The position numbers and the translations under genes are program-made. A model generated the notes under the pieces. That model was given only the letters and a program-made list of their open reading frames with translations, was not told the DNA's origin and did no database searches. 64,000 bases of DNA from JACKIC01 sp964543795 (lineage in GTDB: Bacteria > Planctomycetota > UBA1135 > UBA2386): positions 248,001 to 312,000 of the forward strand of contig CAZIZN010000002.1 of NCBI GenBank assembly GCA_964543795.1, given 5' to 3'. Shown piece by piece: positions 17,181-28,867 of this stretch; the stretch's first letter is position 1; the number at the start of each line of letters is the position of its first letter.

Positions 17181-19724
17181 ATGACCTCGACACAACGACT
17201 TCCCCTCCTGTCCTGGACCCTGCTGGTGCTGTCGGTGCTGGCGCAACCCGTCCTCGCGCAGGACCCGCTCGCCGCGGCCGAACAGGAGCTCGTCAAAAAG
17301 GCGGTCAGCGCCCTGACCTCGTTCGCGAACTCGGCGAACTCGGCGAAGGTCGGCCAGCGCGCCAAGCAGGCCTACGACCTGATCCTCGCCTACGATCCGG
17401 AGAACTCGACGGCGCGGCGCGAACTCGGGTTCCGCAAGGAGAAGGGCCAGTGGGTCGAGCTGCCGCCCGAGAAGCGCAAGAAGTGGCTCGACAAGGCCAA
17501 CTACGAGGGGCGCTTCAAGGTCGCCACGGCCTGGTACGACGCGTCGATGAAGCTCGGCGAGCTGCACCGCGTCGCCGGCCTCAAGTTCAAGGCGGCCGGC
17601 AACCAGGAGCGCGCCCGGCACCACCTCGAGAAGGCCGTCTACTACAACGCCGCGGATCGCGAAGCGAACCTGGCGCTCGGCTACGCGGAGGGCCCGGGCT
17701 TCTTCGGCACCGCCGAGCAGATCGCCTTCGCGAAGAAGATGAAGGAGATCGAGACGCGCGCGGTCGAGCTGGCACGCAAGGACTATCCGGTCGAGACGTT
17801 GCCGGCCGAGCAGATGCCGAGCGAGTTCGCCGAACTGCGCGACGCCGCACCCGACTGGATGAAGAAGCCGAACTTCGACATCTGCGGCGCCAAGTCGAAG
17901 CACTTCACCATCTGGCTGCGCGGCACCCAGAAGAACGCCGACGACGCGGCGAAGTGGGGCGAACGCGCGCTCGACTTCGGCATCTACCTGCTCGGCGAGG
18001 AGCGCGCGAAGAAGCTGCGCTTCGTCGAGAGGGCCGCCGGCGCCTTCGCCTGGCGCGGCTTCGTGTGGACGCCGCGCGAACGCGAGGAGATGTTGAAGGC
18101 CAACCCGCACATGTGGGGCGACGCGAAGACGGCCCAGGAGGCGATGCGCTACCGCAACACCAACTGGATGTCCAAGCAGGGCCCCGCGGTGGTGCAGGCG
18201 TCGCTGGCGCCGGTGCAGATCCACGACACGATGATCGGCAACGTGTTCCAGTACGGGCTCGTCTACGGCCGCAACGAGGGTGCTGGCGAAGGGCTGATCC
18301 ACGCGGCGACGTGGTACCTCCAGTACACCTGCGTCACGCGCTTCGCCGCCGACGCGGTCGGCACCCAGGGCGACCGTGAACTGACCCTGCCCGACTCCGC
18401 CAACTGGTGGTTGCGCGCCGTCCGCGACCAGGCCCTGTCGAACCAGGACTGGCCACTGGCGCAGGTGCCGCGCGAATCGCTGTCGCGCTTCCGCAACGAC
18501 TGCCGGCTGAAGGCGTGGAGCTTCATGACCTGGGTGATGGCGGCCTACCCCGACAAGTGGGCCGACTTCTTCCTGGCGTTGCCCGATCCGCAGAAGAAGG
18601 TGCCCACCCTCGAAGACGTGGACGCGATCTGCGTCGAGCGGCTGGGCAAGAAGAGCGACGCGATCGACGCCGAGTGGCGGGAGTGGGCGCGCGGCGACTC
18701 CGGCGTCGCCTTCGGCACCGGCTACGGACCGCCCCAGTTGCCCGAACGGCCGAGCAAGGAGGAACTCGCGGTGCTCGAGCGGCTCAACGCCGTGCGCGCG
18801 ACGGGGCTCGCCTTCACCTGGGGCAAGGACCAACAGCCGTGGGACGGCACGTTCGGCGGCATGCCCGCGTGCGAACTCGACGCCGAGGCGTCGATCGCCT
18901 GCGAGGATCACGCGAAGTTCCTGGCGCTGCACCCGGCCGAACACCTCAAGTGGCCCGAGGCGCACGAGGAGAACCCGGCACTCGAAGGCTTCTCGCCGCG
19001 CGGCCAGCGGGCGGCGATGGGGTCGGTGATCGTGCACCGCAACGGTCCTTCCGGGCTCGAGTGGGCCAGGGACACGATCGACGGCTGGCTCGGCACGCCC
19101 TACCACCGCTTCCCGCTGCTCGAACACAACATCCGGCGCTTCGGCTATTCGTTCCTGAGCAGCGATGCGCTGACGGTCGCGGTGCTCGACATGGGTTCGC
19201 TCGAGGAGCCCTACGACCCGGACCTCGCACCCAAATTCATCTGCTGGCCGCCGCACGGCATGAAGGACGTGCCGTTCGGTTTCCACGGCATCGAGCACCC
19301 GAATCCGCTCGAGGACCAGCCGGAGAGCGAGCAGGACATCACCCGGACCGGCTATCCGATCAGCCTGCAGCTGCAGCGCGAGTTCGCGCTCGCGCTCGCC
19401 GACTCGGGCATCCAGGTCTTCGAGGCGCGCGGCGGCGGCAAGACTCCGCCCAAGCACGCCGTGGCGAAGAGCTCGCCGGAGCTCCGCGCCTGGACCGAAC
19501 GCTGCAAGAAGGAGGTGCCGGTCTACGTGCACACGCCAACGATCCCGCTGAACCGCAAGGTCGAGATCCGCGACGTGATCTTCGCCCTGCCCAAGGAGCA
19601 CCTCGAGCCGAACAAGAACTACCAGGTGCAGGTGCGCGTGCAGCACGGCAACAACGATCCGTTCTGGTTCATCTGGGAGTTCAGCACGGGCAGCCAGCGG
19701 GAGGGCCTGAAGCTCAAGTCCTGA
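17181..19724 (+). CDS. Exported TPR-like protein with C-terminal CAP/SCP domain
   Basis: A protein of 847 aa. A signal peptide (about 1-27, ending VLAQ) precedes TPR-like helices (about 30-190) with ARRELGFRKEKGQWVELP, an element also found in other planctomycete proteins. A central region of about 330 residues is unassigned. It contains MIGNVFQYGLVYG and EGLIHAATWYLQY and looks like a peptidase-fold domain without a recognisable active site. Residues about 530-690 form a CAP domain: LERLNAVRA, HAKFLALHP, EGFSPRGQRA, TPYHRFPLL and AVLDMG. CAP domains in bacteria are extracellular; their activity is mostly unknown. It follows the VWA protein by 112 bp, with a TAGACT box at 17141-17146. The two may share a surface function. 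Confidence 0.83.
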   Translation: MTSTQRLPLLSWTLLVLSVLAQPVLAQDPLAAAEQELVKKAVSALTSFANSANSAKVGQRAKQAYDLILAYDPENSTARRELGFRKEKGQWVELPPEKRKKWLDKANYEGRFKVATAWYDASMKLGELHRVAGLKFKAAGNQERARHHLEKAVYYNAADREANLALGYAEGPGFFGTAEQIAFAKKMKEIETRAVELARKDYPVETLPAEQMPSEFAELRDAAPDWMKKPNFDICGAKSKHFTIWLRGTQKNADDAAKWGERALDFGIYLLGEERAKKLRFVERAAGAFAWRGFVWTPREREEMLKANPHMWGDAKTAQEAMRYRNTNWMSKQGPAVVQASLAPVQIHDTMIGNVFQYGLVYGRNEGAGEGLIHAATWYLQYTCVTRFAADAVGTQGDRELTLPDSANWWLRAVRDQALSNQDWPLAQVPRESLSRFRNDCRLKAWSFMTWVMAAYPDKWADFFLALPDPQKKVPTLEDVDAICVERLGKKSDAIDAEWREWARGDSGVAFGTGYGPPQLPERPSKEELAVLERLNAVRATGLAFTWGKDQQPWDGTFGGMPACELDAEASIACEDHAKFLALHPAEHLKWPEAHEENPALEGFSPRGQRAAMGSVIVHRNGPSGLEWARDTIDGWLGTPYHRFPLLEHNIRRFGYSFLSSDALTVAVLDMGSLEEPYDPDLAPKFICWPPHGMKDVPFGFHGIEHPNPLEDQPESEQDITRTGYPISLQLQREFALALADSGIQVFEARGGGKTPPKHAVAKSSPELRAWTERCKKEVPVYVHTPTIPLNRKVEIRDVIFALPKEHLEPNKNYQVQVRVQHGNNDPFWFIWEFSTGSQREGLKLKS

Positions 19725-19834
19725 GCCCGGCCGCCCGCGGCGGCGTGCGCTTGCATCGCCGCCGCCCGGCTCCACAATCCCCGCCCGATTCCCTCCGCCC
19801 GCTTCCTCCGTCTCCGAGAGCCCCCGACCCGACC

Positions 19835-20752
19835 ATGTCCCGCGTCGACCAAATCCTCAGCTGGTACGAATCCGACCACCCCGGCGTCTTGAAGAACCTG
19901 CGCTGGATGATGGACACCGGTGCTCTGGCGGGCACCGGCAAGTTCGTGATCCTGCCCGTCGACCAGGGCTTCGAACACGGTCCGGCCCGCTCGTTCGCGA
20001 AGAACGCGCCGGGCTACGACCCGCACTACCACTTCCAGCTCGCGATCGAGTCGGGCTGCAACGCCTACGCGGCACCGCTCGGCTTCCTCGAAGCCGGCGC
20101 ACGCACCTTCGCGGGCCGCATCCCGCTGATCCTGAAGCTCAACAACAGCGACTCGCTCTACAGCTCGCCCGACCCCAAGCCCGCCGTGACCGGTTCGGTG
20201 CAGGACGCGCTGCGCCTGGGCTGCGCGGCGATCGGCTTCACGATCTACCCGGGCAGCAACCAGCGCGACGAAATGTACATGGAGCTGCGCGAGATCGCCG
20301 AGGAGGCCAAGGAGGCCGGGCTCGCGGTCGTCGTCTGGAGCTACCCGCGCGGCAGCGCGCTCAGCAAGAAGGGCGAGACCGCGATCGACGTCTGCGCCTA
20401 CGCCGCGCAGATCGCCGCACAGCTCGGCGCGCACATCATCAAGGTCAAGCCGCCGACCGAGCACCTCGAGCAGGACGCGGCGAAGAAGGTCTACGAGAGC
20501 GAGAAGATCGCCATCGCCACCCTCGCCGAGCGCACGCGCCACGTCGTCCAGGCCGCGTTCGGCGGCCGCCGCATCGTCATCTTCTCGGGCGGCGAGGCCA
20601 AGGGCACCCAGGAAGTGCTCGCCGAGATCCAGGGTCTCGCCGACGGCGGCGCCTTCGGCTCGATCATGGGCCGCAACGCCTTCCAGCGCCCCAAGGCCGA
20701 CGCGCTCGCCCTGCTGAAGTCCGTCCAGGACATCTACCGCAAGGCAAAGTAG
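19835..20752 (+). CDS. fbaB: Class I fructose-bisphosphate aldolase (DhnA/FbaB type)
   Basis: A protein of 305 aa of the archaeal-type class I aldolase (FbaB/DhnA) family. It reversibly splits fructose 1,6-bisphosphate to dihydroxyacetone phosphate and glyceraldehyde 3-phosphate through a Schiff base. Visible motifs are ILPVDQGFEHGP (39-50), FTIYPGS (135-141), the lysine-bearing strand HIIKVKPPT (200-208, containing the likely Schiff-base Lys) and IFSGGEAKG (249-257) for phosphate binding. It is cytoplasmic, in glycolysis or gluconeogenesis. The stop codon TAG is the first triplet of a dispersed repeat (20750-20790). There is no obvious operon partner. Confidence 0.96.
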   Translation: MSRVDQILSWYESDHPGVLKNLRWMMDTGALAGTGKFVILPVDQGFEHGPARSFAKNAPGYDPHYHFQLAIESGCNAYAAPLGFLEAGARTFAGRIPLILKLNNSDSLYSSPDPKPAVTGSVQDALRLGCAAIGFTIYPGSNQRDEMYMELREIAEEAKEAGLAVVVWSYPRGSALSKKGETAIDVCAYAAQIAAQLGAHIIKVKPPTEHLEQDAAKKVYESEKIAIATLAERTRHVVQAAFGGRRIVIFSGGEAKGTQEVLAEIQGLADGGAFGSIMGRNAFQRPKADALALLKSVQDIYRKAK

Positions 20753-20790
20753 CTGCGTACGGTACCTGGTTCGTTCCACCACCATTCTCG
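20750..20790 (+). repeat. Half copy of the palindromic stop-codon repeat
   Basis: This 41-bp stretch begins at the stop codon of fbaB and matches the left arm of the long palindrome at 37119-37160 with few differences: TAGCTGCGTACGG is identical, and ACCTGGTTC and TTCCACC are conserved. No right arm is visible after it. Both copies start exactly at a TAG stop of a plus-strand gene. Confidence 0.75.
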
Positions 20791-20857
20791 CCGCCGCACC
20801 GCTCGCCCCGGTGCGCCGGCTTGGCAGCCGCGCCGGACCGCGGCACAGTGGACGACG

Positions 20858-22105
20858 ATGCGCCGCGTCGCCCTTGTCGTCCTGTTCGCGCTGCTGCCGG
20901 TCCCCTCGCTCGCCGCGCAGGCCGCGCCGATCCATGGGCGCATCGAGACGCACGGCGGGCTGCGCGTCGTGCACGTCTGGGGCACACCCGAGCAGCGGGG
21001 CCACGCGCACGGCTTCCTGCTCGCGAAGGACATCGCCGCGATCGTCACCGCCGAGTTCACGGCGCGTTTCGCGCGCATGCCCGGCCTGCTCGTGCAGGCC
21101 CGCGCCGCGCTCGGCCGCGCCGTCGCCTTCCCCGACGAAGTGCGCACCGAGATCGAGGCGGTGTTCGCGGGCGTCGTCGCCGCCGGGGTGTCGCGTGCGA
21201 TACCCGAACTCGAACGCGACTTCGACCTCGACGACCTGCTGGTCGCGAACGCGCTCGACGTGTTCGCGTTGCTCGGCTGCAGCGGCTTCACGGTCTGGGG
21301 CGAACAGGCGGTGGGGGGCGGCGTGTTGACCGGCCGCAACTTCGACTGGCCGTTCACGGGCGACCACATGCTCGACGCGACGCTCGTGCTCGTGCAGCAC
21401 CTTCCCACGGGACGGGCCGTAGCCTCGGTCACCTGGCCGGGCTACGTCGGCACGGTCACCGGCGTCAGCAGCGACGGCGTCGGTGCGTTCCTGCACGTCG
21501 GCACGGGCAAGATCACGCGCACGCCCGAACCCGAGTCGTGGCCGACCGCGGTCGCCGCCCAGCTGGCGCTGCGGGCCGTCGAGGCCGCATCGCCCGAGCC
21601 GGGCCTCGCGCGCGTCGGCGAACTGCTCGGCTACACGAGTCCGCCGATCGGGTATCTCACGCGCATCGTGCTGCCGCGACCGGTCGGCGAAGGGGCGCCG
21701 CTGGCGCTGTTCGAGACCGACGCGAAGAAGAGCCTGCGCGCGACCCTGCCGAGAGCGCCCGAAGTCGTGACGAACCACTTCGTCGGCCGCCGCGACGGCC
21801 GCGCTGCGAGCAAGGACAGCCTCGACCGGGAGAAGCGCGTGCGCGGCGGTCTCGACGCCTGCATCGCCACCGGCGACAAGCAGGTCGCGATCGAGGAGGG
21901 CTGGGAGATGCTGCGTTCGGTGCAGCGCGGCGGTGGCCACGCGTTCGGCACGCTCCACTCGCTGGTGTTCCGCCACGAGCCCTGGTGCTTCGAACTGCGC
22001 CTCGCCGAGCACGGCGAGAAGGGCCTCGTCGGGGCGCCGTCGAGCGCGCGCCGCTTCGCGCTCACGCGCGAACAGGTGTTCCCCGAACGCGTCGACGGCA
22101 AGTGA
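20858..22105 (+). CDS. Exported C45-like Ntn hydrolase (acyltransferase/acid-ceramidase type)
   Basis: A protein of 415 aa with a signal peptide (1-21, SLAAQ). The pattern fits C45 or phospholipase-B-like Ntn hydrolases. HGGLRVVHVWGTPEQRGHAHG (about 32-52) is the characteristic N-terminal element with its G-x-P-x-x-R-G-x-x-H-G core. Cys141 in LLGCSGFTVWG is the likely autoprocessed nucleophile. GRNFDWP (159-165) supplies the conserved Arg-Asn-x-Asp, and the later THGVSSDGVG-like turn appears as GVSSDGVGAF. Relatives hydrolyse amide bonds (penicillin side chains, acyl-amino acids, ceramides); the substrate is unknown. Residues before Cys141 would be a propeptide. Confidence 0.8.
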   Translation: MRRVALVVLFALLPVPSLAAQAAPIHGRIETHGGLRVVHVWGTPEQRGHAHGFLLAKDIAAIVTAEFTARFARMPGLLVQARAALGRAVAFPDEVRTEIEAVFAGVVAAGVSRAIPELERDFDLDDLLVANALDVFALLGCSGFTVWGEQAVGGGVLTGRNFDWPFTGDHMLDATLVLVQHLPTGRAVASVTWPGYVGTVTGVSSDGVGAFLHVGTGKITRTPEPESWPTAVAAQLALRAVEAASPEPGLARVGELLGYTSPPIGYLTRIVLPRPVGEGAPLALFETDAKKSLRATLPRAPEVVTNHFVGRRDGRAASKDSLDREKRVRGGLDACIATGDKQVAIEEGWEMLRSVQRGGGHAFGTLHSLVFRHEPWCFELRLAEHGEKGLVGAPSSARRFALTREQVFPERVDGK

Positions 22106-22220
22106 GGCGAGCCAGGGGTCGGTCGGGCCTTCCCGAATCGCCGGGCCCGGCGGCCCGGGTCCGCCCGGGCTCGACCTGATGCTCGACCTGCCCGGTCCCC
22201 TCGCTATCCTGGCCCGCCCG

Positions 22221-23090
22221 ATGCAGACCCCGCCCGCGAACCTCGCCGCCAAGGGCCACGGCTGGCCCCCGTTCCTCATGGGTTTCGTGCCGGGCCTGCT
22301 GCAGTTCCAGCTCGGCCAGCGGCCACGCGCGCTGGTCGCCCTCGTCAGCTGCACGGCGCTGTTCTTCGCCGGCTGGGTCGTGGTCGGCGAGCGCCTGTTC
22401 TACTGGGCCCTGGTCGAGGGCTCGGCCGGCAGCGTCATGCGCACGCCGGCGCGATTCGGTCTCCCGCTGACCTTGCCCGAACTGCTCAACCTGCCCGCGA
22501 CGGTGGTCGGCTCGCTGCTGGCCTTCGACGGGTCGCCGACGGGCGAACGGCTCTGGCGTCTGCCGCGCCCCGGCGAGCACATCGCCGGCTGGCTGACCGG
22601 GGCCTCGGGCATGCTCGCCGCCTTCTGGGCCGCGGCGGGCCAGTGGGAGCTGCGTCTGCGCCGCGACGGCGGCCCGACGCCGCCGCGCCCGGTCGCCGAC
22701 CCGGCCTTCTGCGCGGCGCTGTCGTGGCTCGTGCCGGGGCTCGGCCACGCCAGGGCGGGCCAGCGGGACAAGGGGGCGCTGATGGGCTTCGCCGTGCTCG
22801 CCGTGTTCGCGATCGGGCTCATCGCCAGCCACGGCCACGCCGTCGACCGCGGCGGCGTGTTCTCGGTCTGGTGGATCGGCCAGAACCTGTTCGGCGGCGG
22901 TTCGCTGTTCGCCGCGCTCGTGACCGGCCCCTGGCCGATGATCGCCGAACCCGCCGGGCTGCAGATGGGCGTCGTGCTCTGCACGGTCGCGGGCCTCATG
23001 AACCTCGTGGTGATGGTCGACGCCTACACGGTCGCCGAACGCTCGGCGTTCCCGGTGCCTGCGGCGCGCGGCGCGGAGGCGGCGGCATGA
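22221..23090 (+). CDS. Multi-pass membrane protein (DUF6677-like)
   Basis: A protein of 289 aa with four to six transmembrane helices. The N-terminal GFVPGLLQFQLGQ and the central SWLVPGLGHARAGQRDKGA are two copies of a P-G-L-x-Q/H motif that I associate with planctomycete DUF6677 proteins. The C-terminus ends in an acidic/Ala tail after VVMVDAYTVAE. Function is unknown; the repeated motif resembles the start of small TM2-type membrane modules. The ATG at 22221 lies 10 bases after a TATCCT box. Its last four bases (ATGA) are the start of the next gene, so the two are translationally coupled. Confidence 0.78.
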   Translation: MQTPPANLAAKGHGWPPFLMGFVPGLLQFQLGQRPRALVALVSCTALFFAGWVVVGERLFYWALVEGSAGSVMRTPARFGLPLTLPELLNLPATVVGSLLAFDGSPTGERLWRLPRPGEHIAGWLTGASGMLAAFWAAAGQWELRLRRDGGPTPPRPVADPAFCAALSWLVPGLGHARAGQRDKGALMGFAVLAVFAIGLIASHGHAVDRGGVFSVWWIGQNLFGGGSLFAALVTGPWPMIAEPAGLQMGVVLCTVAGLMNLVVMVDAYTVAERSAFPVPAARGAEAAA

Positions 23091-23281
23091 GCCTCGCCCT
23101 GCGCATCGCCGTCTACCTGCCGGTGCTGTTCCTGATCGCGATCGTCGTCGTCGGCCAGCATCACACCAACGCGCGCGACACGCTGCGCGCCGCGGTGCAG
23201 CGCACGGTCCGCTGGATCGTCTGGTCGGCCGTCCTGGTCGCCAGCATGCTGCTGCTCGAATTGCTCTTCATCGGCTGGTGA
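23087..23281 (+). CDS. Small two-helix membrane protein (64 aa)
   Basis: A short gene coupled by ATGA to the preceding membrane protein. Two hydrophobic helices (about 4-24 and 44-62) are separated by a basic loop, NARDTLRAAVQRTVR. I know no function; the coupling suggests it is a partner or subunit of the upstream membrane protein. The last 14 bases overlap the convergent 3' end of dprA. Confidence 0.78.
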   Translation: MSLALRIAVYLPVLFLIAIVVVGQHHTNARDTLRAAVQRTVRWIVWSAVLVASMLLLELLFIGW

Positions 23282-24338
23282 GCGCCAGGAGGTCGCCGGC
23301 GAGCCGCTGCACGGCGCCCGTCGTCTCGAGCGCGAACAGCGCGCGCAGGAACGCGTCGCGCGGCAGGCCGGCTTCGCGCTGCACGACGTCGGTCGGGCGG
23401 GGGCCGGCGGCGAGTCCGTGCAGGATCGCCGCTTCGTCGGCCGAGCGGGCGAGTCGGGCCGAGTCGGCCGGGCTGTTCGCGGCGGCGACGCCGAGATCGC
23501 GCAGCAGCAGCTCCGGGCTCTCGACGACGCAGGCGCCTTCGGCGAGCAGGCGGTGGCAGCCCTGGCTGCGTTCGCTGCGCCACGGACCGGGCACGGCGAA
23601 CACGTCGGCTCCGGCTTCGGCCCCGAGGCGCGCGGTCTGCAGCGCGCCCGACGTGAGGCTCGCCTCGACGACGACGACGGCCCCCGTGCCCGCGGCGAGC
23701 AGGCGGTTGCGGCGGGGGAAGTGGCCGCGCTGCGCACGGTGACCCGGCGGCAGTTCGGTGCAGAGGCAGCCGCCGCCCGCGACGATCGCCGCGGCCAGCG
23801 CCTCGTGTTCGGGCGGGTAGATGCGGTCGAGTCCCCCGGCGAGCACGGCGACCGTCGGCACGCCCGCAGCGACCGCGGCGCGGTGGGCGAGCGCGTCGAT
23901 GCCCCGCGCGAGCCCGCTCCAGAGCACGACGCCGGCGCGGGCGAGGCTGTTCGCGAGTGCCGTGGCGGCGTCGCTGCCGTAGGGCGTCGGCGTGCGGCTG
24001 CCGACCACCGCGACGGCGGGCCGCCTCCGGAGGGCCGCGGGATCGCCGCGCACGAACAGCACCAACGGCCGCAGCGGCATCGATCGCCAGGGCGACGGCA
24101 GGCCGTCGCCGGCCGGCGTCAGCAGCGCGAGTCCGTGGCGGGCGGCTGCCGCGCGCAGCGCGAGCGCCTGGCCCGGCAGGCCGGGATGCCGCAGCCGCCG
24201 CGCCACGCGCGGCGGCACGACCGGCGGTTCGGGCGGCGCCGCGAGGCAGGCGGCGGGATCGAGGTCCGGATCGAGCAGGGCCGCGACGGGCGCGGGTCCG
24301 AAGCCCTCGGCGATGGCGAGGCACAAGAACGGGTCCAC
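23268..24338 (-). CDS. dprA: DprA/Smf, RecA loader for incoming single-stranded DNA
   Basis: A protein of 356 aa. After a degenerate N-terminal SAM-like part, the Rossmann core (about 100-295) has VAVVGSRTPTPYG, VVLWSGLARGIDALAHRAAV and VAVLAGGLDRIYPPEH, all diagnostic for DprA. AVVVVEASLTSGALQTARLG and VFAVPG follow. A winged-helix DML1-like tail occupies the last 60 residues. DprA binds transforming ssDNA and loads RecA, which implies some competence-type uptake or a recombination role. The GTG start at 24338 follows AAGGA closely. It lies downstream of clpC in the same direction, separated by a GC hairpin (24357-24373). Confidence 0.95.
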   Translation of the reverse strand: MDPFLCLAIAEGFGPAPVAALLDPDLDPAACLAAPPEPPVVPPRVARRLRHPGLPGQALALRAAAARHGLALLTPAGDGLPSPWRSMPLRPLVLFVRGDPAALRRRPAVAVVGSRTPTPYGSDAATALANSLARAGVVLWSGLARGIDALAHRAAVAAGVPTVAVLAGGLDRIYPPEHEALAAAIVAGGGCLCTELPPGHRAQRGHFPRRNRLLAAGTGAVVVVEASLTSGALQTARLGAEAGADVFAVPGPWRSERSQGCHRLLAEGACVVESPELLLRDLGVAAANSPADSARLARSADEAAILHGLAAGPRPTDVVQREAGLPRDAFLRALFALETTGAVQRLAGDLLALTSR

Positions 24339-24356
24339 ATGTCCTTGTGCCGGGGA

Positions 24357-24373
24357 GGGGGCAATCCGCCCCC
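24357..24373. terminator. GC hairpin between clpC and dprA
   Basis: GGGGGC-AATCC-GCCCCC is a perfect 6-bp stem with a 5-nt loop. No T-tract follows, so it would act at most as a weak or Rho-type terminator or attenuator ahead of dprA. Confidence 0.35.
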
Positions 24374-24399
24374 GGACCCGCCCGCGAGGATCGGCCGGC

Positions 24400-26967
<2,568 letters not shown>

Positions 26968-26998
26968 GGTGCGGGGTGACTCCGGTTGCCGTTGCAGG

Positions 26999-27065
26999 CT
27001 AGGTCCCTAGATCGGACTTCAGAGGTATAGGATTTACACCAGTTGGAGATCCAGCCTCGCTCAAA
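26999..27065 (-). promoter_or_regulatory. AT-richer leader and possible operator/promoter of clpC
   Basis: Upstream of clpC the base composition drops sharply over about 50 bases. Reading toward clpC there are TTGAGC (near 27057), TGTAAAT and TATACC (near 27028), but no pair has ideal 17-bp spacing. The palindrome CTAGG-TC-CCTAG follows at 26999-27010. This is probably the clpC promoter with a dyad downstream of it; the exact boxes and any repressor are not resolved. The rest of the gap to 27252 shows nothing else. Confidence 0.35.
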
Positions 27066-27252
27066 GTGGTAGTCCGGAGGGACCTCCGGCGGACGGTGAG
27101 ACGGAGCGCGCGGAGGGCCGCGGGAAAACCCTGGCAGCGCGGCGTTTGGCGCCGGGCCGACGGCGCTCCCGGGGGCCGGCCGCGCCCTGGCCGCGACGCG
27201 GGAATCCGGCGGGCGTCGTCGGGCCGGTCCGAGCCGGCCCGAGCCGGCGCGG

Positions 27253-28326
27253 TCACGGCGTGCAGCCGAGCACTTCGCGCACCATCTGGGCGCGGCGCTG
27301 GTCGCGCTCCTCGGGCTGCAGCCGTTCGCGGGTGTGGCGCTGCAGGTGGCCCGGCTGGGACAGCAGCAGGGCCTGGTTGATCTGCGCGATCGTGAAGCCG
27401 GTCAGCAGCTTCGTCTCGATGCCGAAGCGGATCGCCGACAGGCAGCCCATGGATTCCTCGCTGGTCAGGATCTGCGCCCGTTCGAGCGTGCCGAGCGCCC
27501 GGTGCACGCGGTCGAGCGTGCGGACCCTCGCGGCACCGCGCAGCAGGGCGCCGCGGACCTCGCGCTCCCACTGCACGACGCGGCCGACGGCGAGCTGCAC
27601 GTCGCCGAGGATCTGCCGTTCGTCGCGGCCCAGCGTGATCTGGTTGCTGACCTGGTAGAAGTCGCCGAGCGCCCGGCTGCCTTCGCCATAGAGGCCGCGC
27701 ACGGCGAGGTGGATCTTCTGTGCGGTGTTGGTGGCCTTGTCGATCTCCTCCGACCACACGAGTCCCGGCAGGTGCAGCATCACCGACAGCCGCAGGCCCG
27801 TGCCGGTGTTGGTCGGGCAGGAGGTCAGGAAGCCGAACTCCTCCGACCACACGATCGGCACGCGCTGCATCAGGGCGTCGTCGAGCCGTTCGGCCCGCTG
27901 CCAGACGGCGGCAGGCTCGAATCCCGAGGCGAACACCTGGACGCGCAGGTGGTCCTCCTCGTTGATCATGATCGCCACGCTCTCCTCGGTGTCGACGGCG
28001 ACGCCGCGCGTGCGGTGGCTGCCGGCGAGGTCGCGGCTGATCAGGTGTCGTTCGACCAGAACGGTCCGCTCGAGTTCGTCGATCGACTCGAGCGCGACGA
28101 TGGCGAGCTTCTCGGGCAGGCCGGGCGGGGCGAGGCGCTGTACGACGAACTCGTAGAGCTCGCGGGCGCGCGCGTCGTCGAGACACGGCGAGAACGGGAA
28201 ACCGCGCACGTTGCGGGCGAGCCGCGCCCGCGTGCAGATCGCGATGTCGTTCTCGGCGCCGGTGCCCAGCAACCAGGCGCCGGCGCGGAACTCGGGCTCC
28301 TTGCCGCCGCGACGTCCCTTGCTCAT
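27253..28326 (-). CDS. mcsB: Protein-arginine kinase McsB
   Basis: A protein of 357 aa, collinear with the ATP:guanido phosphotransferase fold of McsB. It has CTRARLARN (31-39) for nucleotide binding, EESVAIMINEEDHLR (114-128) with the catalytic acidic residue and substrate loop, and Cys170 in TSCPTNTGTGLR, the signature of the family. The C-terminal helical part contains ERDQRRAQM. McsB phosphorylates arginines of misfolded proteins and marks them for ClpCP. The start ATG overlaps the stop of mcsA (ATGA), so kinase and activator are translationally coupled. Confidence 0.95.
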   Translation of the reverse strand: MSKGRRGGKEPEFRAGAWLLGTGAENDIAICTRARLARNVRGFPFSPCLDDARARELYEFVVQRLAPPGLPEKLAIVALESIDELERTVLVERHLISRDLAGSHRTRGVAVDTEESVAIMINEEDHLRVQVFASGFEPAAVWQRAERLDDALMQRVPIVWSEEFGFLTSCPTNTGTGLRLSVMLHLPGLVWSEEIDKATNTAQKIHLAVRGLYGEGSRALGDFYQVSNQITLGRDERQILGDVQLAVGRVVQWEREVRGALLRGAARVRTLDRVHRALGTLERAQILTSEESMGCLSAIRFGIETKLLTGFTIAQINQALLLSQPGHLQRHTRERLQPEERDQRRAQMVREVLGCTP

Positions 28327-28853
28327 GGCGCCGCCTCCTCGCCGCGTTCGGCCGAACGCAGGTCGTCGCGCAGCCGGGCGGCCTCCTCGTAGCGCTCGTT
28401 GCGCACCGCCTCCTCGAGGCGACGCCGCAGTTCGGTCAGGGCGCGGTCGTCGTTCGGTGCCGGTGCGGCGTTGCCGAGGTTCGCGGGCAGTCGGCCCCGG
28501 TGGGCCTGGGCCTCGTGGATGCGCTGGAGCAGGGGCAGCAGGTCGTCGCGGAACACCTCGTAGCAGCGCGGGCAGCCGAGCCGGCCCTTGGCGCGGAACT
28601 CCGCCGGCGTGAGCCCGCAGCCGGGGCACGCGTCGGCGACCGGCGTCCTGGCGCGCGTCGCCTTCATCTTCTCGAAGCCGCCGAGCAGGTCCTCGAGCAT
28701 CTCGGCGGAGAACTTGGGCGCCTTGGGTTGCACGACCCCCATCTGTTCCGCGCAGGCCGGGCACAGGTGCTGGGAGCCGGTCACCGAGTTGCCGGTGACC
28801 TCCATGATCACGAAGGACGCGATCGCCTTCTGACAAGCCGTGCAGTACTGCAT
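28323..28853 (-). CDS. mcsA: McsA, zinc-binding activator of McsB
   Basis: A protein of 176 aa. Two pairs of Cys motifs are visible in zinc-finger-like arrangement: CTAC near the N-terminus with CPAC about 26 residues on, then CPGC and CPRC. The C-terminal UVR motif (ALTELRRRLEEAVRNERYEEAARLRD) ends the protein. This is the architecture of McsA, which activates the arginine kinase McsB and can adapt substrates to ClpC. Coupling by ATGA to mcsB supports the call. The CtsR repressor gene that accompanies this module in Firmicutes is absent from the window. Confidence 0.93.
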   Translation of the reverse strand: MQYCTACQKAIASFVIMEVTGNSVTGSQHLCPACAEQMGVVQPKAPKFSAEMLEDLLGGFEKMKATRARTPVADACPGCGLTPAEFRAKGRLGCPRCYEVFRDDLLPLLQRIHEAQAHRGRLPANLGNAAPAPNDDRALTELRRRLEEAVRNERYEEAARLRDDLRSAERGEEAAP

Positions 28854-28867
28854 CGAGGTCGTCGACT

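Noticed and set aside
12712..17365. Very long open frames (over 1400 codons) antisense to the permease and VWA genes
   Set aside because: They are Arg/Ala/Gly/His-rich translations without domain patterns, a by-product of the strong third-position GC of the true genes.
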